In this document: in pieces, positions 33,256-43,177 of the stretch
Layout: each line of letters opens with the position of its first letter
Position numbering within the stretch: position 1 is the first letter of the stretch
From: Anaerobium acetethylicum
GTDB taxonomy: Bacteria > Bacillota > Clostridia > Lachnospirales > Lachnospiraceae
NCBI RefSeq assembly: GCF_900096945.1
Contig: NZ_FMKA01000023.1
Span: forward strand, 1 to 59,011
DNA: 59,011 nucleotides
Direction: 5' to 3'
Notes under the pieces: generated by a model
What the model was told of the DNA's origin: nothing
The model's database searches: none
The model's input: the letters and a program-made list of their open reading frames with translations, nothing else
Position numbers and translations under genes: made by a program

Positions 33256-34254
33256 TTACTGCCAACCTTCACTTAAATACTCTTTGATATTTGTCTGATC
33301 AATAGAAAATGCCGGAACATTAATCTGAAAGTTATCCAGTTCTTTTCCTGCGGCAAGGGTTTGCGCTGCCTTGTAACATTCAACACCTATTTTGATTGGT
33401 GACTGTGCTGCTGTCATTTTATAAATACCATTTTTGGCGATTACCTGTTTTGCTTCTGGTGCTCCATCAACTCCATAGATATTTGCTTTTGTCCCTGTCG
33501 TCGTCAAGGCCGCATATGCACCCATACCTGCCTGGTCATTAATACTAAAAATCGCTACGATGTCCGGATGGGCCTGTAAAATATCACTTGTAATATTCTG
33601 ACCTTTTTCTACAGTACCTTCTGCATCAAAGGTCGCAACTATATTAAATCCTTTTCCTTCAATTGTTTCAAGAAATCCTGCTTCCCTATCAATACACGCA
33701 CTGTTTGCCGGGTAGTTCAGCACTGCAATATCTCCACCCTCTGGCAGATCAGCAATCATAGCCTCTGCGCACAGAACTCCTGCCAGTTTGTTATCTGTTG
33801 CAACATATGCATCTACAAGATCAAGATTTGCAACCGCTGAATCAAAGTTGATAACCGGGATTCCTGCTTCATCTAATTTTTGAAGCGCCGGCTCAATTGC
33901 GTCACGATCTACCGGATTTAAAAATACTGCATCCACACCCTGCGCTATAAAATCCTCGATGATCTGAATCTGTTTTGTGCTATCCTGCTGCGCATCCACA
34001 ACAACTGTCTTATTTCCATCTGCTTCTGCCTGTTCTGTAATAGAATCCGCTACTGTCTTAAAAAAATCAGATTCTATCCAATAGGTAATTCCGAAAGTTT
34101 TTCCACCTTTGCCTGCCGAATCTGATGCCTCCACTTCCGCAGTTGCGCCTGCCGTGTCTGTTGACGCATTCTCTGTTGTCTTGCTTCCGCATCCAACCAG
34201 TAAACCGATTGTCATAACTGCCGCCATTACCATTGCTAACTTTCTTTTCATCAT
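33256..34254 (-). CDS. rbsB: Ribose-type sugar-binding lipoprotein
   Basis: A 332-residue periplasmic-binding-protein-type lipoprotein. The signal peptide (MMKRKLAMVMAAVMTIGLLV) ends in a lipobox, GLLVGCGSK, so Cys-22 would be lipidated. The mature protein begins with a Thr/Ala/Glu-rich spacer and then the type-1 fold with QDSTKQIQIIEDFIAQGVDA, followed by INDQAGMGAYAAL. It delivers substrate to the RbsC-like permease. The bound sugar cannot be deduced. Confidence 0.93.
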   Translation of the reverse strand: MMKRKLAMVMAAVMTIGLLVGCGSKTTENASTDTAGATAEVEASDSAGKGGKTFGITYWIESDFFKTVADSITEQAEADGNKTVVVDAQQDSTKQIQIIEDFIAQGVDAVFLNPVDRDAIEPALQKLDEAGIPVINFDSAVANLDLVDAYVATDNKLAGVLCAEAMIADLPEGGDIAVLNYPANSACIDREAGFLETIEGKGFNIVATFDAEGTVEKGQNITSDILQAHPDIVAIFSINDQAGMGAYAALTTTGTKANIYGVDGAPEAKQVIAKNGIYKMTAAQSPIKIGVECYKAAQTLAAGKELDNFQINVPAFSIDQTNIKEYLSEGWQ

Positions 34255-34311
34255 ACTAATTTCCCTCCTGGTTTTTATATTAATTATTTGAAATAATTAA
34301 TTTCCTAGTAT

Positions 34312-35841
34312 TTATTCATCTATATCAGCCAGTAATCCAAACTCATCTTTTAAAGCTTCATAGAACCTGTCATATAGTTTATGGTATTTCTTGTATTTTT
34401 CCATATCGTTCCTGTTGCAATATATAGTCTTATCTTCTTTTACAAATTCTTCACAAGCCTTCTGTATGTTTTCAAATACCCCGGCCGCCACACCTGCCAG
34501 AATACAAGCTCCATAGGCTGGACCTTCTTCCTGTTTCAGTGTTTTTATGTCGCAATCATACAGAGCCGCCATTATTTTCTGCCATACAGGACTCTTGCTG
34601 CCTCCGCCACACACTCTCATCGAATTCACGACCGTTCCAATGCTTTTAAGAATATTGTTACAGTCGGCCAGAGAATAGCTGACTCCTTCCATAACTGCAC
34701 GCAATAAATTTTCCTTTTTATGAACCGCATTCAGTCCAAGGAAAGCACCCCTGTATTTAGGATCCATGTGTGGCGTTCTTTCTCCCATTAAAAATGGCAA
34801 AAATATTAATTTGTCACTACCTATAGGTACTCGGTCTATCTTTTCATTCATAAGAGAATATACATCCATCTCCCGCTCTTCGGCTTCCACATCATAATCT
34901 GTGCAGAAATTATTTTTAAACCACTCTAATGACAATCCAGCTGACTGCGGCCCTCCCATTGTGTGCCAGCATCCCGGAACAGCGCAACAGCAGATATGCA
35001 AGCTGCCTTCTGGTATCTCTTTATAGGAATCCAAATGTGTATACACTATTGCAGATGTTCCTATTGTAGTAAATGCTTCTCCGTCATTTACTACTCCTGT
35101 GCCAATCGCTGCTGACGCATTATCGCTTGCTCCTGCCACAACTATGGTTTTATCGCTTAATCCACATATATCTGCAATTTCTTTCTTTACCGTCCCCGTT
35201 ATCTCCTGCGATTCATGGACTGTTCCAAGCAAATTCTTATCAATATGAAGTGCATTCAATATTTCATCTGACCAGCATCGGTTTTTTACGTCTAAAAGCT
35301 GCATTCCGGAAGCATCCGATACGTCTGTTGCAAATTCACCTGTAAGAACCTGTCTGATATAGTCTTTTGGAAGAAGAATATGCCTGCACACCTGATATTT
35401 TTCAGGCTCATTGTCTCTCGTCCATAAAATTTTGGCAGCCGTCCATGCTGCAAGTGGCGGATTCGCTGTTATTTGCAGCCATTTGGATAATGGCAGTATT
35501 TCGTGCATTTCCTTTACCTGCTTTTCTGTTCTTTGATCGCACCAGATAATTGATTTTCCAATAGGTTCGTTCTTTTCATCCAACATAACCAAGCCATGCA
35601 TCTGACCCGAAAGACCAATCCCCAGAATTTCTTCTTTTTCCACACCTGCCTGTTCCACCACTTCTTTTATCGTTTTCAAAACAGCATCTTTCCAGTCTGA
35701 TGGGTCTTGTTCCGCCCATCCATTCTGAGGCTGATACATTGGATATTGCTGCAATGCAGATGCTACAATCGCTCCATTTTCATCAATCATTATTGTTTTT
35801 GTTGCACTTGTTCCCAAGTCAATCCCTATTAAATACGGCAT
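34312..35841 (-). CDS. xylB: Xylulokinase-type sugar kinase
   Basis: A 509-residue FGGY-family kinase. The phosphate-binding start is YLIGIDLGTSATKTIMID, the catalytic Asp region is SDASGMQLLDVKNR near residue 235, and the ADP site includes GGGSKSPVWQKIMA near residue 415. Overall it is nearest to XylB. In this operon the product is probably a ketose phosphate passed to the epimerase. Its ATG overlaps the end of the epimerase gene by 13 bases. Confidence 0.9.
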   Translation of the reverse strand: MPYLIGIDLGTSATKTIMIDENGAIVASALQQYPMYQPQNGWAEQDPSDWKDAVLKTIKEVVEQAGVEKEEILGIGLSGQMHGLVMLDEKNEPIGKSIIWCDQRTEKQVKEMHEILPLSKWLQITANPPLAAWTAAKILWTRDNEPEKYQVCRHILLPKDYIRQVLTGEFATDVSDASGMQLLDVKNRCWSDEILNALHIDKNLLGTVHESQEITGTVKKEIADICGLSDKTIVVAGASDNASAAIGTGVVNDGEAFTTIGTSAIVYTHLDSYKEIPEGSLHICCCAVPGCWHTMGGPQSAGLSLEWFKNNFCTDYDVEAEEREMDVYSLMNEKIDRVPIGSDKLIFLPFLMGERTPHMDPKYRGAFLGLNAVHKKENLLRAVMEGVSYSLADCNNILKSIGTVVNSMRVCGGGSKSPVWQKIMAALYDCDIKTLKQEEGPAYGACILAGVAAGVFENIQKACEEFVKEDKTIYCNRNDMEKYKKYHKLYDRFYEALKDEFGLLADIDE

Positions 35842-36512
35842 GATGCGTCCTCCTGTACTTTTTCAATAATCGCGTTAAATTCATTAATATTACTCCGAAT
35901 ATCACCTTGAAATAGTGCTTTTCCTGATACAATTACGTTTGCACCCGCCGCTAAAACATCTGCTAAATTACGTACATTAATATCTCCATCTACTTCAATG
36001 TCCCTTTCTATATTGAGGCTTTCCAATCTTTTCTTTAAATTTCTGATTTTATCAATAGATGTTTCAATAAACTTTTGTCCCGCAATTCCCGGTTTAACGG
36101 TCATGAGATGTATTACATCTGCCTTTTTCAATATTTCATCATCCAACGCATCCAGACTTGTAAATGGATTTATTGCAATTCCCGCCTTTAAACCAATATG
36201 TTTTATATAATCAATTGTCTCTTTGACATCCTCACAAGCTTCATAATGCACACTTATAATATCAGCTCCTGCTTCCTTAAAGCGATCCACAAAGCGGATT
36301 GGCTCTTTAATCATAAGATGAACATCAAAAACAAGATTTGTGTCGGTCCGAATGCTCTTTAACATTGCAAAGCCAAATGAAAGATTTGGGACGAAATTTC
36401 CATCCATAACATCTATATGTATATAATGCGCTCCAGCCGATTCCATTTGTTCCAGTTGTCTTTGAAGGCATTTAAAATCTGCCTCCAACAAGGATGGCGC
36501 TATTTTATTCAT
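35829..36512 (-). CDS. Ribulose-phosphate 3-epimerase family (AlsE-like)
   Basis: A 227-residue TIM-barrel epimerase. Motifs are IAPSLLEADF at the start, HIDVMDGNFVPNLSFG near residue 31, VFDVHLMI near residue 64, MTVKPGIAGQKF and the phosphate site GANVIVSGKALF. The metal ligands His and Asp are present. The family includes ribulose-5-phosphate 3-epimerase and allulose-6-phosphate epimerase AlsE; context with an SIS hexulose-phosphate isomerase favours the latter, but this is inference. AGGAG precedes ATG 36512. Confidence 0.88.
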   Translation of the reverse strand: MNKIAPSLLEADFKCLQRQLEQMESAGAHYIHIDVMDGNFVPNLSFGFAMLKSIRTDTNLVFDVHLMIKEPIRFVDRFKEAGADIISVHYEACEDVKETIDYIKHIGLKAGIAINPFTSLDALDDEILKKADVIHLMTVKPGIAGQKFIETSIDKIRNLKKRLESLNIERDIEVDGDINVRNLADVLAAGANVIVSGKALFQGDIRSNINEFNAIIEKVQEDASCRI

Positions 36513-36528
36513 ATTACTTATCTCCTGA

Positions 36529-37368
36529 CTAAATTTTATTTTGATCAATTGCATCCTGTATTTTTTTTAACTGCTTCATATGATTATTCCCAATTTTTGT
36601 AGCATATCCTAAATACAGAGCATCTAATATAAATTGATCAGCAACTCTTCTTGTAACCTTATCTCTTCCAACCGTCAGATCATTAACAGCAATAAATAAA
36701 CTAATATCTGTAACTCTCAGCAGTGGTGATTTATTCATTTTTGTAATGGCAATTGTTGTTGCTCCATTTTGTTTCGCAATTTTCATACATTCCACAATGT
36801 TTTTAGATCGTCCCTCATAAGATACTGCAATTGCTACATCATCTTCTGTCATATTCCCCGCGACAACAAGTTGTAGCATTGTATCACTGTGTGCTGTGCA
36901 ATTAATTCCTAATCGACTAAATTTCATGAATGCCAGTTGGCATGCTGCAAATGCATCGCCCACTCCAAAAAAATGTATAGACCTGGCTTTTATTAAAGCG
37001 TTACGCGCCTTTTCATATCCTTCGTCTGCCAAAACCAAAGTATCATTTAGTGTTTGAACATTGCTCTGATATACCTTTTTCAGTATTGTTGTCATACTAT
37101 CCGAAAGTTCAATTCCTTCCGATTCGACTTCAGTTCCATTTGCGATTGTTCTGATAAACTCTTCTTTTAACGACGAATACCCGGAATAACCCATCCGTTT
37201 ACAGAACCGAATAATTGATGCCTCACTGCTTCCAGATTCCCTTGCAATTTCAGCCAATGTTAAATGTGTGATTGCTTCTGGATTTTCTAATAATGCTTCT
37301 GCTATTGCTTTTTCTGCTCTTGGCAGAGATGGTAATAAAAATCTAATTCGTACAAACAAATCATTCAT
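36529..37368 (-). CDS. MurR/RpiR-family transcriptional regulator
   Basis: A 279-residue regulator with an N-terminal HTH_6 domain (THLTLAEIARESGSSEASII, then RFCKRMGYSGYSSLK) and a C-terminal SIS domain from about residue 110 (FGVGDAFAACQLAFMKFSRL). RpiR-type proteins bind a phosphosugar through the SIS domain. Its position at the head of the sugar operon suggests local control, perhaps through the dyad at 37424-37438. ATG 37368 lies behind GGAG; a longer frame reaches into the promoter. Confidence 0.9.
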   Translation of the reverse strand: MNDLFVRIRFLLPSLPRAEKAIAEALLENPEAITHLTLAEIARESGSSEASIIRFCKRMGYSGYSSLKEEFIRTIANGTEVESEGIELSDSMTTILKKVYQSNVQTLNDTLVLADEGYEKARNALIKARSIHFFGVGDAFAACQLAFMKFSRLGINCTAHSDTMLQLVVAGNMTEDDVAIAVSYEGRSKNIVECMKIAKQNGATTIAITKMNKSPLLRVTDISLFIAVNDLTVGRDKVTRRVADQFILDALYLGYATKIGNNHMKQLKKIQDAIDQNKI

Positions 37369-37423
37369 AGCGTGCACTCCATTTTCTGTTTTGTTTTGTA
37401 AAGTTATTTGTTGAATAAAATAT

Positions 37424-37438
37424 ATCATTTTGTATGAT
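37424..37438. promoter_or_regulatory. Operator-like dyad upstream of the sugar operon
   Basis: ATCAT (37424-37428), spacer TTTGT and ATGAT (37434-37438) form a perfect 5-5-5 dyad in AT-rich DNA 56 bases upstream of the RpiR start. Position suits the operon's own regulator, but the promoter boxes around it are not clear. Confidence 0.35.
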
Positions 37439-37573
37439 TGAAGTAAATATATGCAATTTTTTTTGTAATAAACGTCTTATTTATACCTTTAGTCCTTGTT
37501 TTTCATACGCTTTTTTGTTGATTTTATCTATTTTTATGTTTTTGACACTTCATTTCGGAATAAAAAAAAGCTT

Positions 37574-37609
37574 AAATACTTCATTTCTAAAAATATAAAT
37601 GAAGTATTT
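37574..37609. terminator. Strong hairpin upstream of the sugar operon
   Basis: AAATACTTCATTT (37574-37586) and AAATGAAGTATTT (37597-37609) form a perfect 13-bp stem with a 10-base loop. It would isolate the sugar operon from leftward transcripts out of the transfer region. Confidence 0.7.
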
Positions 37610-38032
37610 TGACTTTTCCTACGCATATTTCAATAAGCAGTTATCCATTTTTTTACTTTTTGGTATGGTGGATATACTTTCTTAATACCCCACAATACAT
37701 TATTAGCGAAGTTTATATTTATTGACAAAGGTCTGGTGTCACCCTGCCTAGTGATTTCCACTCCTAATTAAAAAGACGATAAGACTTTTACATTCCTGCC
37801 GTGACTAAGTACTTGGTAAAATTTTCTATTTCTTAGCAACTCATCATTTTTTCACCTTTGCTACTCCCCATCAATACCCCCTCCCACATCCCAAGTTTAT
37901 GTAAACCTCCAAACCGAAGCAACAAAAACCACTTCAGTTTGGATACTTTATCTATGACTAAAAAGAATATTTATGCCCTCAGCATCAATAACTTCACCTC
38001 TTCAAATCTGCTATGCAAATCGAGAATTATTT
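37610..38032. other. Gene-free region between sugar operon and transfer genes
   Basis: No supported gene. A second hairpin, CCAAACCGAAG (37909-37919) with CTTCAGTTTGG (37932-37942), has 10 of 11 pairs. The stretch marks the change from AT-rich cargo to the GC-richer transfer block. Confidence 0.5.
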
Positions 38033-38470
38033 TCATTTGTTAACGAAACCCTCTTTACCTAATTCTTCACTTCTTTCTTCAGGATTTTTCGTAATCTTGT
38101 TTGGTAAGTTTGACCCAAGTATTTCCTTGAATAATTTCAACTCCTCCTTATCAAGAGACACAGCAAATTCAAAATCCATCCCCTTTTCGTTCATTTCATT
38201 TTCTTTATCTATAATCTTACAAACAAGACGCAACAACACATAATTTTCTCTGGAAAGACGGATCCCTTCTTTAAAGGAGATGTCCCCTCTTTCCAATTGT
38301 ACTTGCTGTATTGCAATCTTCTCCTGAATTATCCGCTTTACTTCCGGCGCTTCTTCGATTTTTATGCTTATCGTCGCTTTTGTTGTTCTGGATTGTCCCC
38401 ACTCTCTATGAAGCTCTTTCATCAAAAATTCCATATTTCCTAAAATTTCATTTTTTATTGCTTTGTTCAT
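38033..38470 (-). CDS. Hypothetical charged protein at the end of the transfer block
   Basis: A 145-residue soluble, highly charged and mostly helical protein starting MNKAIKNEILGNMEFLMKEL. GGAGG lies seven bases before ATG 38470. No family or catalytic motif recognised. It is 67 bases downstream of the NlpC/P60 gene and shares its direction. Confidence 0.6.
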   Translation of the reverse strand: MNKAIKNEILGNMEFLMKELHREWGQSRTTKATISIKIEEAPEVKRIIQEKIAIQQVQLERGDISFKEGIRLSRENYVLLRLVCKIIDKENEMNEKGMDFEFAVSLDKEELKLFKEILGSNLPNKITKNPEERSEELGKEGFVNK

Positions 38471-38537
38471 ATCAATTTCCTCCATGTAGAATAGCGGAAA
38501 CCATTATGGCCCCGCTTCCCTGTTTTCTCTCTCTTAT

Positions 38538-40289
38538 TTATGGTCTTCCTATCAACACGATACTGCCTGGATTTGGCACATCACGGTACACGACGCCGAT
38601 TCTTTCATTTGCCGCTTCAACCACTTTCCCACTTCCCGCATAAACCGCGACATGACTGATATCCTTGTATCGTCCATTGCTGCAGTAGCTATAGAATATC
38701 AAATCTCCAGGCTGCAGTTCTTCATAGGTCACTGTCTTGCCCGCCTCTTCCAATCCCTGCCCTTCTGCCGCTGCCGTTGTTGCTCCACCAAAACTGATGT
38801 CCACGCCTGCTGCCCTCCAGGAATAGTAGGCAAGCGAGCTGCAGTCGTAATAGCTTCCACTGTCACGGTAAGCCTGGCTATACGGATATCCCACTTTGGA
38901 AAGCGCAAAGGATACTGCCTGCTTTGCCTTCTGATCCGTGATTCCGCTGACTATCTCAGCTTTCTGGCTTACTGACAATTCGGATACCGTATTCGCTCCT
39001 TCCATGCTGGCGCCTGTTCCATCTGGATACCCTAACAAAACCAGATTCTCCGGACTCATGATTTCTTCCAGCATTTCAATTTCATAACCTGAAAATCCAT
39101 ACACAGAGACCATATCCTGATAGGTTTTCAGGCTGATATTTACATGTAGAGCAGTTTTGGTCGTCATGGTACCGTCCTCATTTTCGACGGTTTCCATAGC
39201 GGCAGAAGTCGTATATGAGCACATATCATCAAAGACCGCTTTCAGCCTTAATTCTGATAATTCGTTCATGTCAGCTGCCATGTCTCCGATTCCGTACTTC
39301 ACCATATAAACAGCAAGCACGTCATAACAATTTGATGGTGCTGCTGTTCCCTCATAATCGACATAAATAACTTTACCGCTATCATATCCGGCATGTTCTG
39401 TTGCCAGCTTAATAACATCCTGGTTAAAATCTGCTTCGTATCTCTTAGCTGCTGACATGACCGTATCCCCTTCGTCTAATGGCGGAAGAAAAGCGGCAAA
39501 AGGCGAATTGTAAACAACTGCAATAACAGCAGCCACAGGGATAGCTGCGACAGCACTCAGCAGGAGCAGAGCCATCAAACCCCCGAGAACAGAGATTGCA
39601 GCCCCCTTACCAAGAACCATCACCTTACCGGTTATCCTGTCTTTCACAAACTTACCGAAATTATCATTCTGATTTTCTTCCGCCCTCATCTTATCCAGGA
39701 AGAACTTGAGTTTACGGCTTCTATCCATTGCCACAAAAGTTCCTGTCGTTTTGGAACCAACCCTCGTTTCTGTCTTTACTGGTTCTTTGACCGCTTTTCT
39801 CACCACTGGTCTTGCTGGTTGAATAACCGCTTTCCGGTCATGGCTACCGGCGATTTTCTTTTCAGCTTCCACCTTCTTAAGCTTACCCTTTCTTTCCGAA
39901 AGTCCATTCTTCTGAAAGAGTCCTGTACCCCTTGAAGCAGTACCAGCAAGGATTCCGGCCGTGCCATAAGCAATTCCTGCTGCTTTTTGGACATCCTCCC
40001 CTCCTTCCATCTGATCTGTGAAAGTTTTTGCCCCGATAGCTCCTGCAAGTTTTATGCATTCCTTCTTTGACTTGTCAAACTGCTTTAGATCCTTATCCGA
40101 TTTACCCCCTCCTCGGAACAACCCAGTTCGGAACATGTGCCTGGTATGGCTGGTATATCCAGGTGTCCTCATCTTATCTGCGTGTTTCGTTCCGACATCC
40201 CTAGGTTCATGCAGATGCAGTCTAGCTTTCTTTTTGATATGGATGATTATTGGCTTGTCATCTATCTTTTTTATTTTCAGTTTATTCAC
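38538..40289 (-). CDS. Conjugative NlpC/P60 cell-wall hydrolase
   Basis: A protein of about 583 residues and three parts. First, a basic N-terminal region of some 200 residues that would lie inside the cell. Second, a hydrophobic segment (ISVLGGLMALLLLSAVAAIP). Third, an extracellular part ending in an NlpC/P60 peptidase with the catalytic Cys in YYDCSSLAYYSW and His in DISHVAVYAG. Such enzymes open the wall for the conjugation channel, like Tn916 Orf14. The start is uncertain: GTG 40289 follows AGGA, CTG 40280 follows GAGGTG, and ATG 40310 is unlikely because it lies within a terminator stem. Confidence 0.87.
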   Translation of the reverse strand: MNKLKIKKIDDKPIIIHIKKKARLHLHEPRDVGTKHADKMRTPGYTSHTRHMFRTGLFRGGGKSDKDLKQFDKSKKECIKLAGAIGAKTFTDQMEGGEDVQKAAGIAYGTAGILAGTASRGTGLFQKNGLSERKGKLKKVEAEKKIAGSHDRKAVIQPARPVVRKAVKEPVKTETRVGSKTTGTFVAMDRSRKLKFFLDKMRAEENQNDNFGKFVKDRITGKVMVLGKGAAISVLGGLMALLLLSAVAAIPVAAVIAVVYNSPFAAFLPPLDEGDTVMSAAKRYEADFNQDVIKLATEHAGYDSGKVIYVDYEGTAAPSNCYDVLAVYMVKYGIGDMAADMNELSELRLKAVFDDMCSYTTSAAMETVENEDGTMTTKTALHVNISLKTYQDMVSVYGFSGYEIEMLEEIMSPENLVLLGYPDGTGASMEGANTVSELSVSQKAEIVSGITDQKAKQAVSFALSKVGYPYSQAYRDSGSYYDCSSLAYYSWRAAGVDISFGGATTAAAEGQGLEEAGKTVTYEELQPGDLIFYSYCSNGRYKDISHVAVYAGSGKVVEAANERIGVVYRDVPNPGSIVLIGRP

Positions 40290-40299
40290 CTCTTTTCCT

Positions 40300-40331
40300 A
40301 AAAAAAGCATCCAGGTTCATGGCCTGAATGC
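40300..40331 (-). terminator. Terminator between transfer operon and hydrolase gene
   Basis: On the minus strand GCATTCAGG, loop CCATGAA, CCTGGATGC (one mismatch) is followed by seven T (40306-40300). It lies directly in front of the hydrolase gene, so that gene depends on read-through or its own promoter. Confidence 0.8.
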
Positions 40332-40412
40332 TTCTTCTACATCAATATTTGTTCTGGTATTTCCTGCTTCTATCCCCTATCCTGAAATGGCATAGACAAT
40401 GGTAGCGGCTTA

Positions 40413-40712
40413 TTATTCCTGCAATTCCCTCTTGCAGTGTTTCAGAATCGTGTTCAGTTTTGAGTGATATCGATTTTTCACTTCATAAAACGGGATCCAA
40501 ATACCTGCCTCCTCAATATGCTCATACACGCTCCGAATAATTTCTTCCTGGGCCTTTCCCTTTGGCAGATCTCTGTGTTCTTTGTAAAACTCATAGGTTG
40601 CCTCGTACATCCACAGCCCGATTTTTTCCTTCTGACGTTCCTTTAATTGGGAATAACGCTTATTGGTCTGAAGCAGTCTGCCACCCACCATCTGATGATT
40701 CTTTCTGGACAT
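40413..40712 (-). CDS. Small conserved transfer-region protein
   Basis: A 99-residue basic helical protein beginning MSRKNHQMVGGRLLQTNKRY, with QKEKIGLWMYEATYEFYKEH. ATG 40712 follows AAGGATG; longer frames reach further upstream without a better ribosome site. It lies between VirB4 and the terminator and is probably the last gene of the long transfer operon. No function is known to me. Confidence 0.6.
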   Translation of the reverse strand: MSRKNHQMVGGRLLQTNKRYSQLKERQKEKIGLWMYEATYEFYKEHRDLPKGKAQEEIIRSVYEHIEEAGIWIPFYEVKNRYHSKLNTILKHCKRELQE

Positions 40713-40775
40713 TCCACTCATCCTTTCTATCCTGCTGATCACAATATACCACAACAAATCAACGATGAAAATCCT

Positions 40776-43160
40776 TTAGCCTTCCATTGGCGATACGGTT
40801 CTGCTTTTCTCCTCCGCAATTTTCTCGTGGATGTTAGTACTATAAAGATGATACAGCGCCGTCTGCCTGCTGATTGTGTGATCGAAGCAAACTACAACGG
40901 AACCGCACTTGATCAGCCCCATTCCAGATGAACTATTGGTCACAAACCGGAGCTGTGCTTCGGAAATGCCAATCACCTCCGTCATTCTGGAACTGTCCGT
41001 ATTCGCCTGCTTCAGCAACGCCACAAACTCAGAATTAGCGAGCATGGTCGTTGCCGTATAGTTCTGTAGAAGGTCCACCAGGTTCTGGGTGATTCCCGTG
41101 CAGAGCCCGCCCTGCTTTCTTACCTTCTTCCATAACTGCTGCAGATACTTTGCGCTGTATTCGGAATTCAACAGTACATGGAACTCATCGATATAAAGCC
41201 AGGTCGCCCTGCCCCTTTTTCCATTCTCCACGATTCTCTGCTGAATGGACTCCATCATGATGAGCATGGTTACCGGCGAGAGCTCTGCTCCAAGATCCCG
41301 AATCCCATATACCGTAAAGCGGTTTTCCACATCCACATTAGTCTGATGGTTGAAGATATTCAGTGAGCCATTGACAAAGAGTTCCAGCGACAGCGCAATG
41401 TCCTTCGCTTCTTCCTCCGGCTGGTTAAGCAGAAGCTCATAGAAGTCCGACATGACCGGGATAAATTTCTCGCTGCTCCTCGCAATGTCAACGTACAGTT
41501 TCCTGACGCAGCGGTCAATGATTGATTTCTGCCTGGAATTCAGTGTGTCTCCCATGCACTGTTCACAGAGCCCCAGCATAAATTCTCCCTTTTCCCGAAT
41601 CCAGCCTTTCGAATCATTCTGGTCCAGGTTCCATACGTCCAAGGACAGCGGGTTCACATAATTATCCGTGTACGTTGACATGTTCACTACGGTTCCCCCA
41701 TACGTATGGGCAATGTCAAAGTACTCGTGTGTGGGATCGATTACGATGATTTCATCCTTGCCTCCTAAGAATACCGACCCCATTTCCATCTTGCAAAAGA
41801 AGGATTTGCCGGATCCCGGAACGCCGAATACGAACCCATTCCCATTGATCAGCTTCTTTCGATCTCCGATATTGATATTTCTGGACACCTGATTTATGCC
41901 GTAATAATTGCCGCCGATATCGTTCAGCTCCTGCACATTAAAAGGCATTAGGACCGCAAGGCTCTGGGTAAGCATGGTCCGCATGGTTTCCACCTGTCGG
42001 ACTCCGATTGGCAGCGCGGTATTCAGTGCTTCTCTCTGTCGTAGGAAATGTGTCTCTATGCTGCAGCCGTTCCTCTTCCCGATGGTTTCTACCGTTTCCG
42101 AGATGCTGTCCAGTTCCTCTTTTGTATCTGCCATCAGGATAATCGTGACCGCTGCATAGAATAAGCACTGGTCATTCTCCCGCACATCATCCATAATTGC
42201 CTCGATTTCTTTCTTCTCCGTCCTCTTCGCATATGAGATTTCCGATGAGAAGTCACTGTTCTTGTTCCGGACTCTCTGCTGTCTGATGATATCCGACTCG
42301 ATTCCGAGGTACTTCTTTTGCAGCATCCTTGTCGTCAGCTCCTTTGGAATCGGCACTACATCGATGCTGGTTATGGAATGTACCGGGAGGGACGTGATTT
42401 CATTGAGGAACCTGTCGGATAGGCTGCTCGGATATTTCTTTACAAACAGTGTCCTGCAGTATTTCCGTTCATCCTCGAAGTGGTCCGGATAGTATTTCAC
42501 CATCCCATTGCACAAATCATTCTTGAAGTCGCTGCCGATGGTTTTATATTCCTTCAGGTTGAACTGGAACTCTCCCTCATTCCCTAAGTGGTAATAGTCA
42601 TAAAGGACTTTCAGCCTTTCATTTCCTGATAACGGAACAATCGCTGCGCCCAGTTCCTCGAATGCCTTATGGATGGCCGCCTCCAATGTCGCAAACTGTG
42701 CTTTCGCCTCCTCAAAATTCTTTCGGACAATGGCAACGGTCAGATATCTCTCCTGTTCAATCCCCTGTTTTCCCTCCACAATCTTCTCTTCGATGATATC
42801 ATTATAGATTTTTCGGAAGTGATTATACCCGTCGTTCTGATCCTGTATCAAAACAAGCCTTCTCAAATCCTGCATGTTCTTGTTCTTATTGTTGATTGTA
42901 ATCTTAAAATTACAGTCCATGGAATTCAGGAACCTGCAGTACCGTTCAAAAATATTGATCTGTTCTTCCTCATTCGTAGTTGTGTAGTTGATATCCTGAA
43001 AGCGGTAGCATTTGGAATAGCGGTTCTTAGCCACCTCAAAGATGCCATTCTCTGCTACCGCCATGATTTCAATGGTTTCCTGGATGGACCTTGGGGTGCG
43101 GTATAATGGCTCGCTTGCCTTTTTCAGTTCCCTGAATCCATCTGAAAAGAATAATCCCAT
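40776..43160 (-). CDS. virB4: VirB4-family conjugation ATPase
   Basis: A 794-residue ATPase that powers assembly and substrate handling of the type IV secretion machine at the inner face of the membrane. The N-terminal half is the VirB4-specific domain; the C-terminal RecA-like domain has Walker A GVPGSGKSFFCK near residue 452, IIVIDPTHEYFDIA and Walker B WLYIDEFHVLL. Length is typical of Gram-positive VirB4 proteins. It starts 18 bases after the PrgI gene. Confidence 0.95.
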   Translation of the reverse strand: MGLFFSDGFRELKKASEPLYRTPRSIQETIEIMAVAENGIFEVAKNRYSKCYRFQDINYTTTNEEEQINIFERYCRFLNSMDCNFKITINNKNKNMQDLRRLVLIQDQNDGYNHFRKIYNDIIEEKIVEGKQGIEQERYLTVAIVRKNFEEAKAQFATLEAAIHKAFEELGAAIVPLSGNERLKVLYDYYHLGNEGEFQFNLKEYKTIGSDFKNDLCNGMVKYYPDHFEDERKYCRTLFVKKYPSSLSDRFLNEITSLPVHSITSIDVVPIPKELTTRMLQKKYLGIESDIIRQQRVRNKNSDFSSEISYAKRTEKKEIEAIMDDVRENDQCLFYAAVTIILMADTKEELDSISETVETIGKRNGCSIETHFLRQREALNTALPIGVRQVETMRTMLTQSLAVLMPFNVQELNDIGGNYYGINQVSRNINIGDRKKLINGNGFVFGVPGSGKSFFCKMEMGSVFLGGKDEIIVIDPTHEYFDIAHTYGGTVVNMSTYTDNYVNPLSLDVWNLDQNDSKGWIREKGEFMLGLCEQCMGDTLNSRQKSIIDRCVRKLYVDIARSSEKFIPVMSDFYELLLNQPEEEAKDIALSLELFVNGSLNIFNHQTNVDVENRFTVYGIRDLGAELSPVTMLIMMESIQQRIVENGKRGRATWLYIDEFHVLLNSEYSAKYLQQLWKKVRKQGGLCTGITQNLVDLLQNYTATTMLANSEFVALLKQANTDSSRMTEVIGISEAQLRFVTNSSSGMGLIKCGSVVVCFDHTISRQTALYHLYSTNIHEKIAEEKSRTVSPMEG

Positions 43161-43177
43161 CTGTTTTCCCTCGCTTT

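Noticed and set aside
40290-40310. ATG 40310 as start of the NlpC/P60 gene
   Set aside because: The codon lies within a terminator stem and has no ribosome site; GTG 40289 is better placed.
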